Shown here piece after piece: positions 26,777 through 35,689 of a DNA stretch of 64,000 nt. How positions within the stretch are numbered: position 1 is the stretch's first letter; each line of letters starts with the position of its first letter. A model generated the notes under the pieces. The model made no database searches, was not told the origin of the DNA, and saw nothing but the letters and a program-made list of their open reading frames with translations. The DNA comes from CBDBEU01 sp965204565 (GTDB taxonomy: Bacteria > Pseudomonadota > Alphaproteobacteria > Rhizobiales > TMED25): positions 930,001-994,000 of the forward strand of contig CBDBEU010000005.1 of NCBI GenBank assembly GCA_965204565.1. Reading direction: 5' to 3'. The translations under genes and the position numbers were made by a program.

Positions 26777-28197
26777 GTCGGGAACCTGGAAAGATCGCCG
26801 TCAGGGAAGTGCCTGCTTCGCAGGCCATTGCAGGTCATGCGGAACACGCCGGGATGATGGGGCAGTCGTCAGCGGGGGAGGGCAATGCACCCGACAGCCA
26901 TTGGGCCGGGCGGGTACGTACCACTGTAACGGGTCCTGCTTTGTCTGGCCTGATCATCCTGATCGCCTCGATTGCCGGCTTTGGCTACTGGGCGGCCAAT
27001 GCGCCCCTGTCAGGTGCGGCGGTTGCGACCGGCGTGGTTACGGCGAGTGGACAGAATTTCAACGTCCAGCACCTGGAAGGCGGCATTATCGAGAGCATTC
27101 TGGTCAGCGAGGGCGAGAGCGTATCCAAGGGTCAATCGCTGCTGAAACTGGATCCGACACGGGTGCAGGCTGATCGCGACCGGCTGACCAAGGGTTTGCT
27201 GGTCATGCAGGCCAAGGCGGAGCGATTGGAAACGGAACGGGACGGTGTAGATGTTGCCTTCACGCCCGCGCTGGAGATGGCGGCAAAAGCGGCAGGCCTG
27301 GAAAATGAACTGGCGGAACAGTTGAGCGAGCGCCAGAAGCGCCGCGCCCGCTATGATGCCGACCGCAAGATTATCGATCAGCAGATTGATGCATTGATTC
27401 AGCAGATCAGTGGCATTGAGGTGCAGATCGCCGCGGCGCGTCAACAGGTCGATGTGGTCAATGAAGAGATGGACATGAAGCAGAAGCTGTTCGATCAGAA
27501 GCTGACCCGCCGCTCTGAAGTGCTGGTGCTGCAACGGGAGCGCGCGCAGTTGGAAGGCCTGTTGGGGGAACTGGTGGCCGGTATGGGACGCGCCCGTTCA
27601 TCGATATTGCTGGCTGAGGAGCGTAAATTGCGGCTGGACGCCGAGGCGGCTGAAACTGCGGCGGCGGCGCTGAACGATCTGCGTCAGCAGATGACGGATA
27701 TGCAGGAGCGTTTGATTGGCGCTGAAAATGTTCTCAGTCGGATTGTCGTCCGCGCACCATCTGACGGCATCGTCGTCAAGATTCATAAAAACACCCCCGG
27801 CAGCGTGGTGCGGCAGGGGGAAGACCTGTTTGTTATTCTGCCGGTTGGCGAGGATCTGATTATCGAGGCGCGGCTTGATCCGGCAGATGTGGATTCCGTC
27901 GCTGTCGGTCAGGAGGCCAGCCTGCGTTTTTCCTCCCTCAATGCCCGCACGACTCCGGAGGTGGCCGGAGAGGTTATTTATGTCTCAGCCGACCGCCTGG
28001 TCGATAAGGCCAGCAATGAGCCTTATTACACGGCGCGCCTGAAAATTTCTGACGTGTTGCCGGACAATTTCCAGAAGGACCGGATTTTCCCGGGCATGCC
28101 GGTGGAAACCTTTATTGAGACGGAAGACCGCACCTTCCTGCAATACCTCGTCAAGCCGTTCACGGACTCATTCAGCCGGGCTTTCCGCGAGGGCTAG
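26773..28197 (+). CDS. prtE: Type I secretion membrane-fusion protein (HlyD/PrtE type)
   Basis: Periplasmic adaptor linking the ABC transporter to an outer-membrane TolC-type channel. 474 residues: cytoplasmic tail about 50 residues, one membrane helix (LSGLIILIASIAGFGYWAA near 58-78), half-lipoyl motif VQHLEGGIIESILVSEGESVSKGQ near 98, a long coiled-coil hairpin (about residues 130-310), second half-lipoyl RIVVRAPSDGIVVKIHKNTPG near 330 and the HlyD-type beta-barrel end EDRTFLQYLVKPFTDSFSRAFRE. Start codon overlaps the transporter stop (ATGA), so translation is coupled. The outer-membrane component must come from elsewhere. Confidence 0.92.
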   Translation: MSREPGKIAVREVPASQAIAGHAEHAGMMGQSSAGEGNAPDSHWAGRVRTTVTGPALSGLIILIASIAGFGYWAANAPLSGAAVATGVVTASGQNFNVQHLEGGIIESILVSEGESVSKGQSLLKLDPTRVQADRDRLTKGLLVMQAKAERLETERDGVDVAFTPALEMAAKAAGLENELAEQLSERQKRRARYDADRKIIDQQIDALIQQISGIEVQIAAARQQVDVVNEEMDMKQKLFDQKLTRRSEVLVLQRERAQLEGLLGELVAGMGRARSSILLAEERKLRLDAEAAETAAAALNDLRQQMTDMQERLIGAENVLSRIVVRAPSDGIVVKIHKNTPGSVVRQGEDLFVILPVGEDLIIEARLDPADVDSVAVGQEASLRFSSLNARTTPEVAGEVIYVSADRLVDKASNEPYYTARLKISDVLPDNFQKDRIFPGMPVETFIETEDRTFLQYLVKPFTDSFSRAFREG

Positions 28198-28647
28198 TCC
28201 GCCACCTGCAACAGACTTGCATCATGTGCAATCAGTCAGACGGTATTGCCCTCCGGGTTCTTTGCAAAAATGCCGCGCCAGCCAATCCAGGCGAATCCCT
28301 CGACATGGTAGTCGATGTATTTTTGTTGACTCGGTTTACAAGCCGTATGCGTTCACGCTTCCGGATTGAAGACAGCCAGAAGAGCGCCAAAGGCGTCCAC
28401 CTGCAGAAGCTGGCTGACGACCTCGAAGCAAGGCGCAAAGCGGCGCATCGTGAGTTCCAGAAGATGTACGGATGACGAACGAACGCCTGACTGGCGTGGA
28501 TTTCTGACCATATCTGAACGATCGGTGACGCCACCGGTCGTTCTCGTTTTTTTTTGGGGGGGTCGGACCAGAAAACGACCAGCACGGCGACCAGCATGGA
28601 CAGCCATTGCAATTTAACCGTCTGTTTTGCAACTGATAAATAGAAAA
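28198..28647. other. Island end, no confident gene
   Basis: About 450 bases. A small forward frame at 28224-28475 ends with SAKGVHLQKLADDLEARRKAAHREFQKMYG, faintly like a helical segment near the C-terminus of some large DNA methyltransferases, but nothing else supports a gene. A run of nine T followed by seven G is at 28547-28562. No terminator-like hairpin was clear to me. Confidence 0.4.
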
Positions 28648-28665
28648 GTCCGTCCAACCCATCAT
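28648..28665. other. Distal copy of the dusA attachment core
   Basis: gtccgtccaacccatcat, 17 of 18 identical to 16324-16341. On the minus strand it reads ATG ATG GGT TGG ACG GAC (MMGWTD) and similarity ends on both sides. It falls in the non-coding gap between the secretion genes and the hemerythrin gene, where an island end is expected. Confidence 0.75.
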
Positions 28666-28762
28666 TTCGGGGCGAGGCAGAATGTGTGAGACCTCTGTTC
28701 CATGGGGGGCACATGAGCCATGGGCTTGTGCGAAAGTCCAGCTTGTAGGCAGAAGCGCCAGA

Positions 28763-29368
28763 TTAGTGGCCGACGCCCAGAGCCTCCTCGCTGCGGTCGA
28801 GAATGAGCGGAACGATCAGGTCTTCTTCGTCATCCAGATGACGGATCAGAAGGTTGATCAAGGGCTCATTGGCGCCAGCATAGGCTTCAGCGGCGCGGCG
28901 CAACTCATCGCCGCCCGGATCAAGCGCGCGTAAAAGCGCATTGGCCGCAAGGACGGTGGTGTCCATTGCCTCATGGATCACATGATGGTCGTTTTCAAGC
29001 AGATCAAAGCCCGGCGCCAGGCGATCGTCAACCGCGCGAAAGATCGGGAAATAGTGGTGATCCTCGATCTGGTGATGGGTGTTGAGGTGCGACAGCAGAT
29101 GCTGCAGACGCGGCGCAAACCAATTGGCAAATTCGCGTGCCTGCATCCTGCCGGCGACCAGCTCGGCAGTGGTCGTGCGCAAGGCAGCCCCCAGGGCGCG
29201 GAATATCTCATGGCGCGACAGCCAGAAGCGCGCCATGTCACCAAGATTGCGATGCTCCTGCCAACATTCGCGCGGGTAAGACTCGCACAGAACCCTGAGG
29301 TCGACGGGAAGGCCGGAACGATTGCCCAGAACGAGCAACGGATCGATTTCGGAATGGCTGGCGGTCAT
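28763..29368 (-). CDS. Hemerythrin domain protein
   Basis: Cytosolic four-helix-bundle protein that would bind a di-iron centre for oxygen, nitric oxide or peroxide sensing or for iron handling. Candidate ligands: His/Glu in HLNTHHQIEDHHYFPIF near residue 95, HHVIHE near 125, and HLDDEEDLIVP near 185. About 201 residues. ATG 29368 chosen because GGAAGG lies just upstream; longer starts add residues without family likeness. Divergent from pepN with about 120 bases between them, outside the island's right boundary. Confidence 0.85.
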   Translation of the reverse strand: MTASHSEIDPLLVLGNRSGLPVDLRVLCESYPRECWQEHRNLGDMARFWLSRHEIFRALGAALRTTTAELVAGRMQAREFANWFAPRLQHLLSHLNTHHQIEDHHYFPIFRAVDDRLAPGFDLLENDHHVIHEAMDTTVLAANALLRALDPGGDELRRAAEAYAGANEPLINLLIRHLDDEEDLIVPLILDRSEEALGVGH

Positions 29369-29491
29369 CGCCCTTCCATAGATCATTTTAGGCCGGAGCG
29401 AAATCGCCATCGGCCATTTCGTGCCATGCCCTAGCGGGCGGTGCGGCAGATGCACTAGTTTGCTGCTCACCTCTGGCCGCCGGAACCAACC

Positions 29492-32116
29492 ATGCGCACC
29501 GATACTCCCCAACCGATCCGTTTGTCCGACTACACCCCGCCCTCTCATTTCATCGACACGGTGGGGCTTGATATCATGCTTGATCCCGATCGCACCCGGG
29601 TTAAGGCGCAGCTTGCGGTGCGGCCAAACCCTGAAGCGCCGGCAGGTGCGCTGATATTGAAGGGTGAAGCACTGGCGCTAGAGCGCATCTGTCTCGATGG
29701 TTCTGAGATTGGCGCGGCTGACTATCTGCACAAGGACGATCAAATCACACTGTCCAATGTGCCGGCGGGTCCTTTCACGATCGAAATCGAAACCCTGATC
29801 GCACCTGCCGCCAATCGGGCTCTGACCGGCCTTTATCTGTCGAGCGGTGTTTATTGCACGCAATGCGAAGCGGAAGGTTTTCGCCGCATCACCTTTCATC
29901 CAGACCGGCCGGATGTCCTGTCGGTCTACACCACCCGCATTGAGGCTCCAAAGGCTGCAGCACCGGTGCTCCTGTCGAATGGCAATCTGGTCGAGGCGGG
30001 TGAGAACGGCGATCGCCATTTCGCGGTGTGGCATGACCCGTTTCCCAAACCGTCATACCTGTTTGCCCTGGTCGGCGGCGATCTCGCCATGGTCGAAGAC
30101 GGTTTCAGGACCATGTCCGGGCGGAATGTAAGCCTGAAGATCTATGTCGAGCAGGGCAAGGCCGATCGCGCCTCATATGCGCTGGAAGCACTCAAGCGCG
30201 CCATGGCATGGGACGAGGAGGCGTTCGGCCGCGAATATGATCTTGATCTGTTCATGATCGTCGCGGTCTCTGATTTCAATATGGGAGCGATGGAGAACAA
30301 GGGGCTCAATGTCTTCAACGACAGATATGTACTGGCAAGCCCCGAAACCGCGACGGATACGGACTATGCCAATATCGAGGCGGTGATCGCACATGAATAT
30401 TTCCATAACTGGACCGGGAATCGTATCACCTGCCGCGACTGGTTTCAGCTTTGCCTCAAGGAAGGGCTGACGGTGTTTCGCGACCAGGAGTTCACTTCCA
30501 CCGTGCGTTCACGCCCGGTGAAGCGAATTGGCGATGTCAGAACGCTGCGCAACCAACAATTTCCGGAGGATTCAGGTCCGCTATCCCATCCGGTACGGCC
30601 GAATTCTTATATTGAAATCAATAACTTCTACACAGCGACCGTCTATGAAAAAGGCGCTGAAGTCATCCGTGTCCTCAAAACATTGATCGGCGCGGACCGT
30701 TTTGCGGCGGGCATGGAGCTTTTTTTCGAGCGCCATGACGGTGAAGCCGCCACGGTCGAGGAGTTCATCTCCTGCATGCAGGACGCCTCGGGGCGCGATA
30801 TGTCGCAGTTCATGCTTTGGTACACGCAAGCTGGGACGCCGCGCCTGCGTGTCGACGTTCACCACGATGCAAGTGCACACACGCTCACTCTCGACTTCAC
30901 GCAATCGACAGCCGCCACGCCCGGCCAGAGCAACAAAAGCGCACTCGTCATGCCTCTGGCAATCGGCGCACTGGATGAAGACGGGCATGATCTGGCGCTG
31001 GTGAGTGAGGATGGACAAGAGCTTGAACGCGGCATTGTCGAACTTGCGCAAGAATGCGTGCAGCTCACATTTTCGAACATCGCTGCGCCACCAGTCCTGT
31101 CGCTCAACCGAGGCTTTTCGGTTCCGGTCGAGCTGGATTGTGAACAAAGTGGGGCCGACCTCATATTCGCAATGGCCCATGACAGCGATCCGTTCAATCG
31201 TTGGCAGGCGGGGCAGAATGCAGCATCTGCTCTGATGATCTCGATGATCGACAGCGCGGATGCCGCCTCGTCCGATGTCGAGGCCTTTGCACAAGCGCTC
31301 GGCCGCGCGCTCACCGACGAGGGACTCGAACCAGCTTTTCGCACTGAGATTGGCCGCCTGCCAAGCGAGCCTGATATCGCCCGCGAAATCGGCATTGATG
31401 TCGATACCGACGCCATTCACGGTGCACGCGCCCGCCTTCGTCACCAAGTTGGGAGCCTGCTGGAAACGCTACTTGACGGTTTGGTCGAGCTGCATCTGCC
31501 GCGCGGGGCCTACTCGCCCGATGCCGAAAGCGTCGGTCATAGAGCGCTCGCCAATACCGCACTGGACCTCATATGCGCGGGAAGCGGCGATGGCGCACGT
31601 GCGTATCAGCATTTCGAAACCTACCGAAATATGACTGACCGAATGGCAGCACTGACGATCCTCAAGGATCTCGATGTGCCGGAGCGAGAACAGGCACTGG
31701 ACTGCTTCTACGAGTTGTTTTCCGAAGATAATCTGGTGGTCGATAAATGGCTTGGACTGCAGGCCGCATCCACGCTCCCCAAAACGCTCGCCAGTTTGAA
31801 GAGCCTGATGGAACACACAGCGTTCACCATCGACAACCCAAACCGGATTCGTGCACTGGTTGGCACTTTCGCAATGGCCAATCAGGTGCGCTTCAACCAG
31901 GCTGACGGCTCTGGTTATGACTTCCTCGCTGACTTCGTTCTGGAGCTTGATCCACGTAATCCCCAGGTCGCGGCACGCCTTTTGGGAGCGTTCAAGAGCT
32001 GGCGAATCCTTGAACCCGGCAGGCGGGCACGTGCTGCGGCAGCTCTGGGCCGTGTTGCCGGGGCGGGCGGCGCTTCCAAGGACGTTTACGAAATGGCAAC
32101 CAAATCCCTACAGTAA
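29492..32116 (+). CDS. pepN: Aminopeptidase N
   Basis: M1-family zinc aminopeptidase, 874 residues, cytosolic. GAMEN exopeptidase motif (MGAMENKGLN near residue 268), zinc site HEYFHNW with the distal Glu in LCLKEG near 300-325, and the catalytic Tyr region NFYTATVYEKGAEVIR near 375. The long C-terminal helical domain ends ARAAAALGRVAGAG. Starts at ATG 29492 with IRLSDYTPPSHFIDTVGLDI, as in other bacterial PepN. No signal peptide. Monocistronic as far as can be seen; the following kinase gene begins 158 bases later. Confidence 0.96.
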   Translation: MRTDTPQPIRLSDYTPPSHFIDTVGLDIMLDPDRTRVKAQLAVRPNPEAPAGALILKGEALALERICLDGSEIGAADYLHKDDQITLSNVPAGPFTIEIETLIAPAANRALTGLYLSSGVYCTQCEAEGFRRITFHPDRPDVLSVYTTRIEAPKAAAPVLLSNGNLVEAGENGDRHFAVWHDPFPKPSYLFALVGGDLAMVEDGFRTMSGRNVSLKIYVEQGKADRASYALEALKRAMAWDEEAFGREYDLDLFMIVAVSDFNMGAMENKGLNVFNDRYVLASPETATDTDYANIEAVIAHEYFHNWTGNRITCRDWFQLCLKEGLTVFRDQEFTSTVRSRPVKRIGDVRTLRNQQFPEDSGPLSHPVRPNSYIEINNFYTATVYEKGAEVIRVLKTLIGADRFAAGMELFFERHDGEAATVEEFISCMQDASGRDMSQFMLWYTQAGTPRLRVDVHHDASAHTLTLDFTQSTAATPGQSNKSALVMPLAIGALDEDGHDLALVSEDGQELERGIVELAQECVQLTFSNIAAPPVLSLNRGFSVPVELDCEQSGADLIFAMAHDSDPFNRWQAGQNAASALMISMIDSADAASSDVEAFAQALGRALTDEGLEPAFRTEIGRLPSEPDIAREIGIDVDTDAIHGARARLRHQVGSLLETLLDGLVELHLPRGAYSPDAESVGHRALANTALDLICAGSGDGARAYQHFETYRNMTDRMAALTILKDLDVPEREQALDCFYELFSEDNLVVDKWLGLQAASTLPKTLASLKSLMEHTAFTIDNPNRIRALVGTFAMANQVRFNQADGSGYDFLADFVLELDPRNPQVAARLLGAFKSWRILEPGRRARAAAALGRVAGAGGASKDVYEMATKSLQ

Positions 32117-32274
32117 TCAATGTATTGAAAGAGTTATTTAATGCTAATATCGAATGGCGCGGAGAGCTTGGCGTTTTATTCACTGGACATGAAGTCTGTG
32201 TTTCGAATCAATGACTACCGATTCGAAGGCGCGGGACACCTTCGAGGCTTGGCGCAAGTGAAGGGGAAGGGCTG

Positions 32275-34596
32275 TTGGCACACGCCCAGCAGGCTAGGGG
32301 GTTTGGTTTCGGACGATCGAGCGACCTGCTGCGATTTGCCGGTATCAAGCTGACGATTTCGGAACGCACTCTCAAGAGCGCGATTCCGGTGATTATCCTT
32401 GTGTTTGCCATTGTCTTTGCCGCCGCCACGGCCATTGACCGCATCAGCGCCCACCGGCGGGCGCTCGACAAGGCGAGCGAAACCAATGAACTGATCGCCG
32501 ATATCACTGCGCGGACACTCGACCTTCGCTCGCTCGCTGGTGAGGGATCCTCAACAATATCGGAGAAAGAGCTGGTACGCGCAGTGCCTCGCGGCGCCGA
32601 TAGCAACGGACGGCTCTTGCTTTTCGCTGATCGCGCGGGAGTGATCACCGCCTCATCTCCCCGAAATCATCCCTATATCAATAGGTCCCTGCTTTCGATC
32701 CTCGGTCCAGATCAGCCGTTGACACTTTTGGGTGCCGACGCCGGTGTGATGATGATTGAGCTCACCGATGGGACACAGGTTCTGGCAACGGTGCGCAGCC
32801 TTGATCGCTCGCCGGGTCAAATCGCCGTCATTCAAACCGTCAAGGGTGGCCTCGTCCCGTGGCGCCACGATACCTACGCACTGACGAGCGCACTCACGAC
32901 CACGATCCTGGTGCTCATTCTCATGGGGCTTGCGTTCAAATGGCAGACGGTGCGCAGCGAAACGGCAGAATCATCGCTTACACGGGTCACAGACAGGCTC
33001 GACCGGGCGCTGACCCGAGGCAAATGCGGGTTATGGGACTGGGATGTGGCGCGCGGCCAGGTGTTCTGGTCACGCTCAATGCTCGACATTCTGGGCATGG
33101 ACAGCCAGGCTCAGCTCTTGGCGTTTGGTGAGGTCTCGGACCTCATTCATCCTGAAGATGCCGACCTTTACGAACTCGCCAATTCACTGGTTCGTGGCGA
33201 GCAGGTGGTGGTCGATTATGAATTCCGCATGCGTCACGTGCAGGGCCACTATGTGTGGCTGCGCGCGCGGGCTGAGTTGATCAATAGCGACGCTGGCGAT
33301 TCCGGTCCCCGACTGGTCGGTATCGCAGTCGATATTTCTGAACAGAAACAGCTCGCCAAGGAAACCCACCTGGCCAATGTGCGGCTGCGCGATGCGATTG
33401 AGAACATCTCGGAAGCCTTTGTTTTGTGGGACCCTGACAACCAGCTGGTGATGTGCAACTCGAAATATCAGCAGTTCTACAGGCTGCCGAACAGTCTGGT
33501 TGTGCCCGGCACCTCCTATGACGATGTCGTCAAGGCGGCCACTGAACCGCTTGTGCGAACCCGAATTTCGGTCGAAGACAAGCGCTTGGAAGGCACTGAG
33601 ACCTACGAAGCCCAGCTTGATGACCGGCGCTGGCTGCATATTTCCGAGCGCCGCACCAGAGACGGCGGATTTGTCTCGGTCGGGACCGATATCACGCCGC
33701 TCAAGCTCCATGAAGAGCGTCTGGTCAAGAGCGAAGGCGAGTTGATGAACACCGTCAACGATTTGCAGACCTCACGCCGCAAGCTGGAGCATCAGGCGCA
33801 GCAACTCGTCGATCTCGCCGACAAGTATCAGACCGAAAAAACCCGCGCCGAGGCGGCAAACCAGACCAAGTCAGAGTTCCTGGCCAATATGAGCCATGAA
33901 CTAAGAACACCGCTCAATGCGATAATCGGTTTTTCGGAGATCATGCAGGCTGGACTATTCGGCGATCTTGGCTGCGACAAGTACCGCGACTACGCCCGGG
34001 ACATTCACGAGAGTGGTGAGTATCTGCTGGATGTCATCAATGACATTCTCGACATGTCGAAGATCGAAGCCGGCAGGATGGCGATCGCGCATTCCAAAAT
34101 CGATATTGCCCAATTGATCGATGACAGCCTGCGGATCGTAACGCCCAAGGCCGAAGAAGGTTCAATCAAGCTGGTGAGCGAGCTTGCTCAGCCGGTCCTG
34201 GTGACGGCGGACAAGCGCGCGATGACCCAGGTGCTGCTCAATCTGCTGTCAAATGCGGTAAAATTCACTGGCACGGGAGGCGAGGTGCGCATCTCCTTCA
34301 CCAGTGATGAACACGACCACAAAGTGGTCATTTCAGACACCGGTGTCGGCATCCCCCCCGAGCATGTGGAGAAGCTCGGTCAGCCGTTCGCACAAGTCGA
34401 AAACCAGCTCACAAAGAGCCATCGTGGCAGCGGCCTCGGACTTGCCATTTCCCGCTCGCTGGTCGCGCTTCACGGTGGTGAACTAACCATCGACAGCACC
34501 ATCGGACAGGGAACGAAGGTTTCGTTCACCCTGCCGCTGGAGCCTGTTGGCGCTGAAGGAACCGAGAGCGTCTATTCCTGCGCCTCACGCGCATAA
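32275..34596 (+). CDS. pleC: PleC-like sensor histidine kinase
   Basis: 773 residues. Membrane helix near 38-60, extracytoplasmic domain of about 150 residues, second helix near 205-225, a PAS fold with RMRHVQGHYVWLRARAEL and VGIAVDISEQKQL near 255-365, a second PAS (AIENISEAFVLWDPDNQLVMCN near 375), coiled linker, HisKA box NMSHELRTPLNAIIGFSEIM with His near 540, and ATPase boxes NLLSNAVKFTGTGG, DTGVGIPPEH and GSGLGLAISRSLV. HisKA resembles PleC/DivJ kinases that act on DivK/PleD. A PleC-type kinase near glnE-feuQP is common in Hyphomicrobiales, which supports the name. Start is TTG 32275, preceded by AAGGGGAAGGG. Moderate confidence in pleC orthology. Confidence 0.75.
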   Translation: MAHAQQARGFGFGRSSDLLRFAGIKLTISERTLKSAIPVIILVFAIVFAAATAIDRISAHRRALDKASETNELIADITARTLDLRSLAGEGSSTISEKELVRAVPRGADSNGRLLLFADRAGVITASSPRNHPYINRSLLSILGPDQPLTLLGADAGVMMIELTDGTQVLATVRSLDRSPGQIAVIQTVKGGLVPWRHDTYALTSALTTTILVLILMGLAFKWQTVRSETAESSLTRVTDRLDRALTRGKCGLWDWDVARGQVFWSRSMLDILGMDSQAQLLAFGEVSDLIHPEDADLYELANSLVRGEQVVVDYEFRMRHVQGHYVWLRARAELINSDAGDSGPRLVGIAVDISEQKQLAKETHLANVRLRDAIENISEAFVLWDPDNQLVMCNSKYQQFYRLPNSLVVPGTSYDDVVKAATEPLVRTRISVEDKRLEGTETYEAQLDDRRWLHISERRTRDGGFVSVGTDITPLKLHEERLVKSEGELMNTVNDLQTSRRKLEHQAQQLVDLADKYQTEKTRAEAANQTKSEFLANMSHELRTPLNAIIGFSEIMQAGLFGDLGCDKYRDYARDIHESGEYLLDVINDILDMSKIEAGRMAIAHSKIDIAQLIDDSLRIVTPKAEEGSIKLVSELAQPVLVTADKRAMTQVLLNLLSNAVKFTGTGGEVRISFTSDEHDHKVVISDTGVGIPPEHVEKLGQPFAQVENQLTKSHRGSGLGLAISRSLVALHGGELTIDSTIGQGTKVSFTLPLEPVGAEGTESVYSCASRA

Positions 34597-34640
34597 CGCA
34601 GATTCTTGATCCGCACTTCAAAGACGAATGCGATCCGATT

Positions 34641-35189
34641 TCAATTGCCGTCACGGTCATGGCGGCGCCAAGAGCGGAAATGCCTGTGGTCATGCCCCAT
34701 CCGATCGGCAAACACCGCGCGCGCCTTGGCAGGCGTGCGCAATGTTAGTTCGGCGAGGATTTCACGCAAACGCATCGCCGCATCCGCCTCTGATTGCCCA
34801 AGCTCACGATACGCACGCCTGATTTCATCGTCGCTGACATCAGGCCGGGCCAAGGACTTTGCCAGCGCCTGACGGGCGTCGTTCCACCGCGCGCGATGGT
34901 CCATGAGCTCATCATGATGGCGATCGGTCAATTCGTCCCTGAGGGTGTTTCGCATCTCGCGCGGCAGGGTCCGGAGCAATTTACGCGCATCCATCAGCGA
35001 TGCCGCCGGTCCGGCGGAGACAAACCGTGGGCCGCCAACAACACGCGCAATGGCGTACCCGCCAGCAGCCAGATTGATGGCCAACGACACGATCAAGAGG
35101 ATCTGCATCCAGTACGGCGCACGCCGTGGCGGCGCGGCAGCAGGGTTTGATGGCGGCGGGGTGGCCGCCTCACTTGTCGTTTCGTTCAT
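34641..35189 (-). CDS. Spy/CpxP-like periplasmic metal-sensor family protein
   Basis: 182 residues: short cytosolic Pro/Ala-rich start, one membrane anchor (ILLIVSLAINLAAGGYAIARVV near 30-52), then a helical periplasmic domain with LLRTLPREMRNTLRDEL and EIRRAYRELGQSEADAAMRLREIL, typical of the Spy/CpxP or heavy-metal resistance family with LTxxQ-type helices. Ends in a His/Arg-rich tail (GHDHRHFRSWRRHDRD). ATG 35189 overlaps the stop of the gene before it (ATGA), so it is the last gene of the EF-hand/sigma operon. A stress or metal chaperone role is inferred. Confidence 0.75.
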   Translation of the reverse strand: MNETTSEAATPPPSNPAAAPPRRAPYWMQILLIVSLAINLAAGGYAIARVVGGPRFVSAGPAASLMDARKLLRTLPREMRNTLRDELTDRHHDELMDHRARWNDARQALAKSLARPDVSDDEIRRAYRELGQSEADAAMRLREILAELTLRTPAKARAVFADRMGHDHRHFRSWRRHDRDGN

Positions 35190-35689
35190 GGCAATCCCGT
35201 ATCGCTGGCGAATGCATCCCAAAACAGGATGCTTAGCGAGACCTCATCACTGACACCCGGTGCAAGTTCGACAAGTCCGAGCGGCTCGCCATTGGTGAGT
35301 GATTCAATCTGATCGCTGACGCCAAGCCACAATCCGGCAACTAGGGACGCAGCAAGGAATGTCGCCTGACCGGACTGCGCAGCCACGCTCCGGACCCAAC
35401 TCTGCCGGGACTGCGGCAGTGGCATTTCAATGACTTTGTCCGGCATGGCACGAGGGGTGGTGCGCGCGGCGGCTAATATGTTCTGGCAAAGACCCGGACT
35501 CATCATCGCACCGGGTACGGATCTGAGCATTTCATCCAGCTCAACCGCCTCTGCCATCCAAGGCGCATCACCACAGCTTCGCGCCAGTATTTCAAGCTCA
35601 CCGCGCTCTGCCTCAGGCCATCGCACCGGGTCGCTGCCATAAGCGCCGACAACATCCTTCAGGCGATCGAGGATATTATCCTCAGCCAT
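35186..35689 (-). CDS. Probable anti-sigma or sigma-associated membrane protein
   Basis: 167 residues. N-terminal cytosolic part (MAEDNILDRLKDVVGAYGSDPVRWPEAERGELE) of the kind seen downstream of alphaproteobacterial ECF sigma genes; a single membrane helix (GQATFLAASLVAGLWLGV near 115-132); short periplasmic end. No His-x3-Cys-x2-Cys zinc motif of ZAS anti-sigma factors. ATG 35689 lies 8 bases inside the end of the sigma gene and its stop overlaps the Spy-like gene, so all are translationally linked. Role as anti-sigma factor is inferred from position only. Confidence 0.65.
   Translation of the reverse strand: MAEDNILDRLKDVVGAYGSDPVRWPEAERGELEILARSCGDAPWMAEAVELDEMLRSVPGAMMSPGLCQNILAAARTTPRAMPDKVIEMPLPQSRQSWVRSVAAQSGQATFLAASLVAGLWLGVSDQIESLTNGEPLGLVELAPGVSDEVSLSILFWDAFASDTGLP

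Larger units (their letters stand above)
16324..28665. mobile_element. Probable dusA-integrated genomic island (12.3 kb)
   Basis: Bounded by an 18-bp direct repeat (one mismatch) whose left copy is the MMGWTD-coding segment of dusA. Directly inside the left boundary lies a frameshifted tyrosine integrase. Contents: the 2210-residue repeat protein, remnants of two transposases, and a type I secretion ABC/adaptor pair; the last 450 bases before the right repeat hold no clear gene. Outside both ends are ordinary chromosomal genes (dusA, hemerythrin gene, pepN). The original dusA 5' fragment expected beyond 28665 is not recognisable, so it has decayed or been deleted. Insertion into dusA is known for many proteobacterial islands. 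Confidence 0.7.

Noticed and set aside
28336..28665. Minus-strand frame starting MMGWTD
   Set aside because: Not a gene: the first six codons are the att copy of dusA and the rest is unrelated sequence.
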